From: Vibrio agarivorans
GTDB taxonomy: Bacteria > Pseudomonadota > Gammaproteobacteria > Enterobacterales > Vibrionaceae
DNA: 64,000 bases
Direction of reading: 5' to 3'
Assembly: GCF_030409635.1 (NCBI RefSeq)
Contig: NZ_JAUFQF010000001.1
Span: 1,054,001 to 1,118,000, forward strand
Numbering within the stretch: the first letter of the stretch is position 1; each line of letters starts with the position of its first letter. Below the pieces are notes generated by a model that saw only the letters and a program-made list of their open reading frames with translations, ran no database searches and was not told the DNA's origin. Made by a program: the position numbers and the translations under genes. Of this stretch, positions 57,064 to 64,000 are shown one piece after another.

Positions 57064-57981
57064 ATGACAATGTTCAAAGCCCTATCCAAAAAAGTGTTAT
57101 TTGCATCACTTATTATGTCAGTGAGTTCTCTTGCTATCGCAAAGACTATCGAGCATACGCTAGGTACAATTGAGATTAACGAACAACCGCAACGTGTTGT
57201 TGTTCTTAGCCATGGCGCTCTCGACTTTTTAGACGAAATCGGTATTGAACCGGTTGGCGTTGTTAAGCAATTGCTCCCAAATAACCTTGAGCAGTACGGC
57301 GACAAAAAATACCATGCGCTTGGCAGCCTAAAAGAGCCAAACTTTGAAGAGATCTTCATGGCAAAACCTGACCTTATCATTGCGGAAGGTCGCCAGGCTG
57401 AACTATACAAAGACCTCTCTGCTATCGCACCAGTTTACATGTACCAAATTGATAACAGTGACTACTGGAAAACCACTCAACACCACTGGCGTGTGCTTGG
57501 TGACGTGTTTGGTCAAAGCGAGCAGGTTGAAGGGATGATCTCTAACATTCAACAGCAGTTCAACGACATTGAAGCGAAGACTACTGCACAGTCGATGAAC
57601 GCGATGAGCGTCATGAACTCTGGTAACCGTCTGTCTATGTTTGGTAGCAACAGCCGCTTCTCAGTGATTTATGATGAGCTTGGCTTTGAGACGCGTGAAA
57701 GCAAAAATGTTGAGTCCGTTGCGCGTTCGCACGGCAACCTTATCTCCTTTGAGTACGTTGCTGATGCACAACCTGACGTGATCTTTGTCCTAGACCGTCA
57801 ACAAGCCATTGGCGCTTCCAACGCCAGCTCTGAGCAGTTTTTCGACAACCCGCTTGTTAACAGCACGCCTGCAGCGAAAAACAATAAAATTGTGTTCCTT
57901 GATTCAGCTGCATGGTACTTAACTGCCGGTGGATACAAGTCGACACAGACGATGATTAACAACGTCAAAGACGTTTTGTAA
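57064..57981 (+). CDS. vctP: Siderophore ABC transporter, periplasmic binding protein (VctP-like)
   Basis: The 305-aa protein is a class III periplasmic siderophore-binding protein, with a signal peptide (about 1-26). The typical motifs are EINEQPQRVVVLSHGALDFLDEIG, AKPDLIIAEG, QQAIGAS and NPLVNSTPAAKNNKIVFLD. It resembles VctP/FatB/CeuE-type catechol-iron binders. It is the first gene of the operon. A hairpin right after it (57994) may uncouple its level from that of the permeases. Confidence 0.88.
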   Translation: MTMFKALSKKVLFASLIMSVSSLAIAKTIEHTLGTIEINEQPQRVVVLSHGALDFLDEIGIEPVGVVKQLLPNNLEQYGDKKYHALGSLKEPNFEEIFMAKPDLIIAEGRQAELYKDLSAIAPVYMYQIDNSDYWKTTQHHWRVLGDVFGQSEQVEGMISNIQQQFNDIEAKTTAQSMNAMSVMNSGNRLSMFGSNSRFSVIYDELGFETRESKNVESVARSHGNLISFEYVADAQPDVIFVLDRQQAIGASNASSEQFFDNPLVNSTPAAKNNKIVFLDSAAWYLTAGGYKSTQTMINNVKDVL

Positions 57982-57993
57982 GCTTTGCTTATC

Positions 57994-58013
57994 GCGGATG
58001 GGTTACCATCCGC
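57994..58013 (+). terminator. Intercistronic hairpin between binding protein and permease
   Basis: GCGGATGG pairs perfectly with CCATCCGC around GTTA, 12 bp after the vctP-like stop and 11 bp before the permease ATG. It may partly terminate transcription or protect the upstream mRNA. Confidence 0.6.
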
Positions 58014-58024
58014 TTTGCCTTATC

Positions 58025-58984
58025 ATGAATGTAAATAAAACTCTTATTGCTATCGCCTGCTTGGTTATTCTGAGCAGCGCTTCTTTGTTTGTTGGCGTGG
58101 CTAATATTAACCTGCAGTCTCTGATTGCGGGTGACACACATGCCATCGAAATCCTTGTTTCCAGTCGCCTCCCTCGCTTATTTGCCATTGGTCTTGCCGG
58201 AGCGGGTCTAAGCGTCGCGGGTTTGATCATGCAACAGATCGTACAAAACCGCTTTGCTGCACCCTCAACCACCGGAACGATTGATTGTGCGATGCTCGGC
58301 TACATCATTGGCTTGGTTTTCTTTGCCCAGCTAGATAACTGGATTCAACTTGCCATCATCATGGCTTTTTCTGTTTTTGGTACGTTGCTGTTTGTGCGAT
58401 TTATTCAGCGAATGCAGTTCAAAAGTGCGATGTTGGTGCCTTTGATTGGTATCATGTACGGCAATGTGGTTTCCTCTTTAACCACATTTATTGCGTATAA
58501 ATACGACTTAGTACAAACATTAAACTCATGGACTGTCGCCAACTTTGCCTCGGTGTTAAAGGGGAATTACGAGATTTTGTACCTCGCTATCCCAACCTCT
58601 ATCTTGGCATACATGTATGCGAGCAAATTCAGTGCAGCAAGTATTGGTGAGACGTTCGCCAAAAACATCGGCCTTAACTACCGAAGAGTGGTTATGGTCG
58701 GCGTTATGCTGGTCGCGGTGCTCTCTTCATCGGTCGTAATGATTGTCGGGGTGATCCCATTCTTAGGGCTTATCGTGCCTAACATTATCTCTCAGTTTAT
58801 GGGAGACAACATGCGTCGCAACCTGCCTTGGACCGCCTATTGGGGGGCGCTGCTGGTACTAATTTGTGATGTATTGGGGCGCATTATTATCTTCCCTTAT
58901 GAAGTTCCTATCTCGATGATCATCAGTATTTTTGGCGGTATCATTTTCATCGGCCTAATCTTAAAGGACAAATCGAATGCGTAA
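58025..58984 (+). CDS. vctD: Siderophore ABC transporter permease (VctD-like)
   Basis: The 319-aa FecCD-family permease has about nine or ten membrane helices and the EAA-type region GVIPFLGLIVPNIISQFMGD near 240-260. The start is taken at the ATG at 58025. The open frame extends upstream, but only by nine unconserved residues. It forms a heterodimer with the next gene, which it overlaps by 8 bp. Confidence 0.92.
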   Translation: MNVNKTLIAIACLVILSSASLFVGVANINLQSLIAGDTHAIEILVSSRLPRLFAIGLAGAGLSVAGLIMQQIVQNRFAAPSTTGTIDCAMLGYIIGLVFFAQLDNWIQLAIIMAFSVFGTLLFVRFIQRMQFKSAMLVPLIGIMYGNVVSSLTTFIAYKYDLVQTLNSWTVANFASVLKGNYEILYLAIPTSILAYMYASKFSAASIGETFAKNIGLNYRRVVMVGVMLVAVLSSSVVMIVGVIPFLGLIVPNIISQFMGDNMRRNLPWTAYWGALLVLICDVLGRIIIFPYEVPISMIISIFGGIIFIGLILKDKSNA

Positions 58985-59927
58985 CTCGTTAAAAGTCCTT
59001 ATTTTGGCTGTCGTGTCTGTCCTATTTATCGGGTTCTTCTTAGGTAAAGGGTTAACGGTTGATAACTACCAGTTTTTCCTCTCTCGCCGTATTCCGAAAG
59101 TACTGGCTATCATCATTGCAGCGGTCGCAATTGCGGCCTCTTCTTTGGTATTTCAGACTATCACTAACAACCGTATCTTGACGCCAAGCATCTTAGGTTT
59201 TGATTCTCTCTACGTGATGCTTCAAGTGCTTATGGTGGTCCTGTTTGGTAGCACTAGTGCTCTGGTCATCAATAGTGGGCTCAATTATGTAGTTACCACA
59301 GCCATCATGCTAGCGCTTGCTATGACGCTATTTGGCTTCTATTTCCGCCGTGGAAATCGCAATATCTTTACCCTTCTTCTTATTGGTATTGTCTTGAGTA
59401 GCTTGTTCAGTAGTGTTACAGGCTTCTTCACTATGCTGGTTGATCCTAACGAGTTCACGATGATCCAAGGGGCAATGTTTGCGAGCTTTAATAACGTCAA
59501 CAGTGACCTTGTCTATTGGAGCCTAATTCCACTCACTCTTAGCACACTTTATCTGGTCAAACTGGCGCCTAAATTGGATGTATTTTGGCTTGGGGTAGAT
59601 AACGCTAAAAGCCTTGGTGTCGATACACAAAAAGTCACCATGCAGGTGATGTTTGTGATTACCATTCTGGTCTCAGTTTCAACGGTACTTGTTGGCCCAG
59701 TTCTGTTCTTTGGGTTGATTGTCGTGGCGTTGACTCGTCAAATATTCTCAGGCTATCAGCACCGATTTTTGCTGCTGGCTTCCAGCCTACTCTCTATCGC
59801 GATGCTGATTACAGGTCAGTGGGTGGTTGAGAACTTGCTTGATTTCGAGACTACCATCAGTGTCATCATCAACTTCGTTGGTGGTGTGTACTTCCTCGTG
59901 CTGTTGAGCAAACAAAAGTTTAATTAG
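58977..59927 (+). CDS. vctG: Siderophore ABC transporter permease (VctG-like)
   Basis: This second FecCD-family permease (316 aa) starts within the end of the first (ATG at 58977). It has helices throughout and a GPVLFFGLIVVALTRQIF motif near residue 240. Twelve bases separate it from the ATPase gene. The two permeases and the ATPase are translated as one unit. Confidence 0.92.
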   Translation: MRNSLKVLILAVVSVLFIGFFLGKGLTVDNYQFFLSRRIPKVLAIIIAAVAIAASSLVFQTITNNRILTPSILGFDSLYVMLQVLMVVLFGSTSALVINSGLNYVVTTAIMLALAMTLFGFYFRRGNRNIFTLLLIGIVLSSLFSSVTGFFTMLVDPNEFTMIQGAMFASFNNVNSDLVYWSLIPLTLSTLYLVKLAPKLDVFWLGVDNAKSLGVDTQKVTMQVMFVITILVSVSTVLVGPVLFFGLIVVALTRQIFSGYQHRFLLLASSLLSIAMLITGQWVVENLLDFETTISVIINFVGGVYFLVLLSKQKFN

Positions 59928-59938
59928 GATTAAGTAAC

Positions 59939-60703
59939 ATGATTAAGATTAATGGCCTGAGTAAAAAGTACGATGAAAAGTACGTGGTTAGGAATGCTGA
60001 TGCGCTTTTTCCTCTCGGAGAAGTGACCAGTATCATCGGCCCAAACGGAGCGGGTAAAAGTACCCTACTCTCCATGGCAAGCCGTTTAACTGAGAGTGAC
60101 GCGGGAACCGTTGTGATTGGCGATAAGCCACTCAATCAATGGGACACACAAGAGCTCGCAAAGCACCTTGCGGTTTTACGCCAATCAAACAACATTAATA
60201 TGCGCTTTACTGTGCGTGAGCTCGTGGCCTTTGGCCGCTTTCCCTACTCTCACGGCCGACTGACAGATGAAGACAACCGCATCATTGATAACGCCCTAGA
60301 GCAACTTGAAATCACCTATATTCAAGACCGCTTTATTGACCAGCTTTCTGGTGGTCAACGTCAGATGGCGTTCATTGCAATGGTCGTGGCACAAGATACT
60401 GATTATGTATTCTTAGATGAGCCTCTAAACAACCTTGATATCAAGCACTCGGTCGACATGATGGCATCGCTAAAGCAGTTAGCTCACGAGCATAACAAAG
60501 CAATTGTGATCGTGATTCACGACATTAACTTTGCATCCTGCTATTCAGACAACATCATTGCGATGAAGAAAGGTGAAGTGGTGATCAGCGGTAAGAAGTC
60601 AGAGGTGATTCAAGAAGCGGTACTGAGCGAGATCTACGAGATCCCATTCACCATCCGTGAAGTAGACGGTAATCATATTTGTATGTATTACACTGGCCAG
60701 TAG
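59939..60703 (+). CDS. vctC: Siderophore ABC transporter ATPase (VctC-like)
   Basis: This FepC-type ATPase (254 aa) has Walker A GPNGAGKSTLL, the signature LSGGQRQMAFIA, Walker B DYVFLDEPLNNLD and the switch His in VIVIHDINFA. It powers uptake of the ferric siderophore imported through the outer-membrane receptor. It is the last gene of the operon and is followed by a hairpin at 60742. Confidence 0.96.
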   Translation: MIKINGLSKKYDEKYVVRNADALFPLGEVTSIIGPNGAGKSTLLSMASRLTESDAGTVVIGDKPLNQWDTQELAKHLAVLRQSNNINMRFTVRELVAFGRFPYSHGRLTDEDNRIIDNALEQLEITYIQDRFIDQLSGGQRQMAFIAMVVAQDTDYVFLDEPLNNLDIKHSVDMMASLKQLAHEHNKAIVIVIHDINFASCYSDNIIAMKKGEVVISGKKSEVIQEAVLSEIYEIPFTIREVDGNHICMYYTGQ

Positions 60704-60741
60704 CTCCTTAATCTTGTCTGGTCACTAGTCTAACGTACACA

Positions 60742-60770
60742 GAAATAGCCTGACGATGTCAGGCTATTTC
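60742..60770. terminator. Bidirectional hairpin between the ABC operon and a kinase gene
   Basis: GAAATAGCCTGAC pairs with GTCAGGCTATTTC across a 3-base loop. Its right arm contains the stop codon of the minus-strand kinase gene, so the two convergent transcripts share it. Confidence 0.8.
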
Positions 60771-62639
60771 TTGACTTACCGCTTGCTCCGCCTTACTTAA
60801 CGCATCCGATATTGAACGCTCAAGGGTATTCTTTTTGATTGGTTTATAGATAACATCGGTCGCACCATTAGCAAAAAAGTCGCTTCTTGCTTCTGAACCG
60901 GTATCTGCCGTGCAAGCAATCACCACTGATGGAATTTTTTTCTCCTGAACGATGATTCGCGTTGCATCGAGGCCGGTCATATTTGGCATATGGTTATCCA
61001 TTAGGATCAAGGGGTAATAATGGCTTTCCGCCATTGCAACGGCCTCTTGTCCGTCTTTAGCAACGTCAATTGACTCATAGCCAAGAGACTTGAGAAGCTT
61101 GGTTAGGACGATCACGTTAACCTTATTATCTTCTGCAATGAGAACCTTTTGCTCAGTATCTTGGTCTGGAGCACTTTGTTCAATCAATTGATAGTTATCA
61201 AACATCGCTAGGCGACTGACATCGCCGTCATGATCGATTGCAATACGACCACCATCAGCCTCTAGCATGTCACGAATCAACTCATACCCTGCGTGCAAGC
61301 CTGATCTAAAAGAGGTATTGCTGTCATCACTGAAGGATTCAAACTCTTTGATGAGATTGACCGTTTCGCCGCCATCAGCAAGCAACAACTCAAAGCCAAC
61401 CAATGCATCCTCATTCTTGGCTTGAACATTGACCCTTAAATCAATCGACTTTAGCTTTTGGGTGGATAGTGCGAGCAAAGTTAGAAACACGAGTCCCGCT
61501 TGTGTTTGATTAAGATCTCCAGCGATTTTCAGCCCTTGTAAGGCAGCAGACTCACTGTAGCTAAACGGTATACTGTGTGATTCTGCAAGTAGTAATAGCT
61601 TGTTCGTTAATTCCTTAACGCTAGGTTCGGCCTCGAGAATTAACTTTTCTATCGAGTGTTTTTTGGCATCAAGTAGTGATAGGTAGTGTAGATTATCAGA
61701 TATCAAAGCAAGCGCATCAGCCACACCACTAAGTTGATAGCTGGTCACTTTAATTTCATCAGCATCATTGAGTGATTTAACGTTTTGCGTCAGTACCGAT
61801 AAGTCATTAAGCGGCTTAGCAAGCACATGAAGCAATAAAGAAAATAGATGACTGCGCTGTGCACTGCCTTCAAGTGCAAATCTCGTATCTTGCTGCAACT
61901 CTGTTTCAAGTTTTTTTCTATCAGTGACATCACGCTCGACGGCAACAAACCGCACGACATCGCCATGCTCTTTTACAGGAACGATGTCCATATCAATCCA
62001 GTATGGCGTGCCATCTTTATGATAATTGATGATTTCACTTTTAATCGACTCGCCTGCTCGAATAGCATCTGACAGTCGCTTGATTTCTGCAATTGAGGTT
62101 TCGTGACCTTGAAGAACATCTCCAGGTTTTTTCCCCTGTATCTCTGAGAGCTCATAGCCGGAGAGGTGTGTAAATCCTTTATTCACCCAAGTGACAACGC
62201 CCGCTTTGTCTGTAATAACAATTGCGTCGCGAGCATACTCAGCCACCTGCCCTAATGTTGACCGATAGTCAGCGATAGTGAGCTCTGATTCAAGCTTCGC
62301 CACTTTCTCAGCTCGCTGCTTCAATATGAGCGAGACGATGGCCACCGCCCAAATTGCATATATGGCAAGAACTCGATTCGCGACGACTTTCCAAACCTCC
62401 CCTCCAACAGGCGAAGAGTAATAACCAACCAAAGTTAAAACTGTACAAACCGTGGCCCAAATAATCGTTGTATCCCGACTTTTGGCTAGTAAAGAAACCA
62501 AGATAACGGTCACATAAGGCACGCCCGCTGCGATCCCTAGCGGAATGGCGAGATCAACAAATAAAACCATGATAGCAATCAAGCCTAAACCAAGGTTGAG
62601 TACGACTCCATCAGGTAAAGAGGATGATTTCATTTGCAT
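60759..62639 (-). CDS. PAS sensor protein with degenerate kinase core and intact receiver
   Basis: The 626-aa protein starts with about four or five membrane helices (about 10-105). A PAS domain (about 125-245, YARDAIVITDKAGVVTWVNKG and NYHKDGTPYWIDMDIVPVKE) follows, then a region in the place of HisKA/HATPase. The H-box is changed to LLHVLAKPLNDL (the His stays, but the usual Glu and Arg-Thr are lost). No N-box (NLLGNAxKFT), DxGxG or GTGLGL motif can be found. The C-terminal receiver (about 500-615, VLIAEDNKVNVIVL with LILMDNHMPNMTGLDA) is intact. So it is probably a pseudokinase, with phosphate coming from the adjacent kinase. Confidence 0.85.
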   Translation of the reverse strand: MQMKSSSLPDGVVLNLGLGLIAIMVLFVDLAIPLGIAAGVPYVTVILVSLLAKSRDTTIIWATVCTVLTLVGYYSSPVGGEVWKVVANRVLAIYAIWAVAIVSLILKQRAEKVAKLESELTIADYRSTLGQVAEYARDAIVITDKAGVVTWVNKGFTHLSGYELSEIQGKKPGDVLQGHETSIAEIKRLSDAIRAGESIKSEIINYHKDGTPYWIDMDIVPVKEHGDVVRFVAVERDVTDRKKLETELQQDTRFALEGSAQRSHLFSLLLHVLAKPLNDLSVLTQNVKSLNDADEIKVTSYQLSGVADALALISDNLHYLSLLDAKKHSIEKLILEAEPSVKELTNKLLLLAESHSIPFSYSESAALQGLKIAGDLNQTQAGLVFLTLLALSTQKLKSIDLRVNVQAKNEDALVGFELLLADGGETVNLIKEFESFSDDSNTSFRSGLHAGYELIRDMLEADGGRIAIDHDGDVSRLAMFDNYQLIEQSAPDQDTEQKVLIAEDNKVNVIVLTKLLKSLGYESIDVAKDGQEAVAMAESHYYPLILMDNHMPNMTGLDATRIIVQEKKIPSVVIACTADTGSEARSDFFANGATDVIYKPIKKNTLERSISDALSKAEQAVSQEIA

Positions 62640-62720
62640 TAGTCTCCATTGCTCGATTGCAGAGCTAGCTCTCCGCTACGAATAATTCTATCTGCTTGGT
62701 GAACATTCACTTGGACTTAG

Positions 62721-64000
62721 TTAACCAACATTTTGTATAGACTCATCATGTGCTGGTCCACCTAGGGCACACTCATCAACTTCACGCGGGGCTGCAACAT
62801 GCAGAATTACTTGCATCGGTAGCTTGATAACGACTTGGGTCCCAACATTAGGCTGGCTAAAGATATCAATTGTGCCGTCCATCAATTCAACCAGTTGTTT
62901 GACAATCGCTAGCCCTAACCCCGTTCCTCCGAACTTACGAGTAGTAGATAGATCTGCTTGCTCAAACGCATTGAATATACTGTTCAGTCTTTCTCTCTCG
63001 ATACCGAAGCCTGTATCCGTTATCGTGAAGTGAACATTCTCTTTTTGCTGTTTATGGTAATCGATTGATAGGGATACTTCTCCCTTTTCAGTAAACTTAA
63101 TACCGTTTCCTACAACATTATAAAGGACCTGTCTTAGCCGAGCTGAATCCCCTATCACCCTCATATTACTCGGAATGTGATTATTTACATTAAGCTCTAT
63201 TTGTTTGTTTACCGCAAGCGAGTGTAAGGTACTCTCAATACTCTTAGTGACATCAGACATATCAAACTCACTGGCCTCAAGGCGCATCTTTCCTTCCTCA
63301 ATTTTTGAAAAGTCGAGGATGTCGTTGAGCAATGTGACGAGATGCTCCCCAGAATCAACAATGGTTTGTGCCTGTTTTTTAACTTCAATCTCACTAGACT
63401 GCTCTTTGATCAGCTCCGCGATGCCTAAAACACCATTCATTGGCGTTCTCAACTCATGACTCATGGTGGCAAGAAACAGCGATTTCGCTTTGCTTGCCTG
63501 CTCAGATTTTTCTACGGATTCTTTGTAGGCGAGGTTGTTTCGTTGAAGCTCCTTAGCGCGATGGAAACCAAGTACACCAAGGATTAAAAACAAATTAAGT
63601 AGTGACAGCAACAACAATACATCATACCGATTACTTATATCAGTCGCTAACTCACTCAACCGGTGTTCAGCGACCTCAACAAAATCAGCATTCTTACCCG
63701 ATAAAATAATGCTAAACAGCTGTTGCTTCTGCAAATGTAAGTCATTAAAAATAAAAGCAAGGCGATTCAGATTCTCATCACCCAACTCTGCTCGGCTCTG
63801 CTGCGACAATAACGACTCTACCAAGACACTCTGCTTGGCTGAATTTTCATTTTGTACATTCAGACCAATATCAAAAGACGATAACACCGACTCTCTTGCG
63901 ACGATCACGCCAACCAAACGGTCTAGAGCTTGTGCCACTTCTAATGCCGCATCATGAAACGAACGCACCGCATCATAGGTTTCTATCCTATTGAAAAATA
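62721..64000 (-). CDS. Sensor histidine kinase, partial (5' end beyond window)
   Basis: This gene is open to the window edge. The in-frame residues F-F-N-R-I-E-T-Y-D-A-V-R-S-F precede the first possible internal start. The visible 426 codons hold a coiled sensor part, a membrane helix (about 126-142, VLLLLSLLNLFLILGVLGF), HisKA with MSHELRTPMNGVLG, HATPase with NVVGNGIKFT, DTGFGIERERL and GGTGLGLAIVKQLVELM, and a short tail with no receiver. Its membrane anchor and first part lie beyond 64000. The receiver-bearing protein encoded 81 bp downstream is its probable partner. Confidence 0.9.
   Translation of the reverse strand, partial: FFNRIETYDAVRSFHDAALEVAQALDRLVGVIVARESVLSSFDIGLNVQNENSAKQSVLVESLLSQQSRAELGDENLNRLAFIFNDLHLQKQQLFSIILSGKNADFVEVAEHRLSELATDISNRYDVLLLLSLLNLFLILGVLGFHRAKELQRNNLAYKESVEKSEQASKAKSLFLATMSHELRTPMNGVLGIAELIKEQSSEIEVKKQAQTIVDSGEHLVTLLNDILDFSKIEEGKMRLEASEFDMSDVTKSIESTLHSLAVNKQIELNVNNHIPSNMRVIGDSARLRQVLYNVVGNGIKFTEKGEVSLSIDYHKQQKENVHFTITDTGFGIERERLNSIFNAFEQADLSTTRKFGGTGLGLAIVKQLVELMDGTIDIFSQPNVGTQVVIKLPMQVILHVAAPREVDECALGGPAHDESIQNVG

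Overview
The window is a piece of a Vibrio-type gammaproteobacterial chromosome. The right half carries standard Vibrio core operons: nadA, the Tol-Pal operon ybgC-tolQRAB-pal-cpoB, cydABX-ybgE, ruvCAB, fruBKA with a divergent cra, and a catechol-siderophore ABC operon of the VctPDGC type. Gene order and protein sequence fit Vibrio, but I cannot name a species.

Positions 1 to about 30,130 are accessory DNA built from several mobile elements next to a tRNA-Ser(GGA) gene (30132-30219, minus). Nearest the tRNA is a satellite-like core: P4-type integrase, an unknown protein, AlpA, a YfjI-like DUF3987 protein and a YfjJ/inovirus Gp2-like protein. This is the gene order of the E. coli CP4-57 element. 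To its left are an IS3-family element with a frameshifted orfB (23.2-24.5 kb), an IS200-type element (21.4-22.0 kb) and a block of small cargo genes at 17-23 kb. The cargo includes a broken threonine-dehydratase-like gene, a LysE exporter, two GNAT genes (one with a stop codon), a broken integrase and a metallophosphoesterase. A second mobile module (14.3-17.0 kb) holds radC, two DUF2787 genes, a minimal tyrosine recombinase and AlpA. A decayed relative of that radC module lies at 5.7-6.5 kb, and a third alpA at 0.5 kb.

The left 8 kb carries the most interesting cargo. It has the start of an excisionase-type HTH gene at the edge, a WYL-domain regulator, a large unknown lipoprotein, a two-gene pair that I read as a Kiwa anti-phage system (KwaA membrane protein plus KwaB), and an overlapping winged-helix/EAL regulator pair. 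An IS256-family insertion with an exact 8-bp target duplication follows. From 9.6 to 14.3 kb the DNA is AT-rich and almost gene-free, with long perfect palindromes and IS3 and IS5-type debris.

From 30.2 kb onward the genome is orderly: alaE, a hybrid sensor kinase, a YecA-family protein, nadA, and then the envelope, respiration, recombination and fructose operons, all on the minus strand. The cyd promoter region has two perfect FNR-type boxes, and fruB and cra share a region with three Cra-like operators. The siderophore cluster (53.8-60.7 kb) has a TonB receptor and a LysR regulator on the minus strand, a divergent vctPDGC-like operon, and Fur-like boxes. The window ends in two sensor-kinase genes. 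One is an intact kinase cut by the window edge, without a receiver before its C-terminus. The other is a PAS protein with a degenerate kinase region and an intact receiver, so the two may act as a split phosphorelay.
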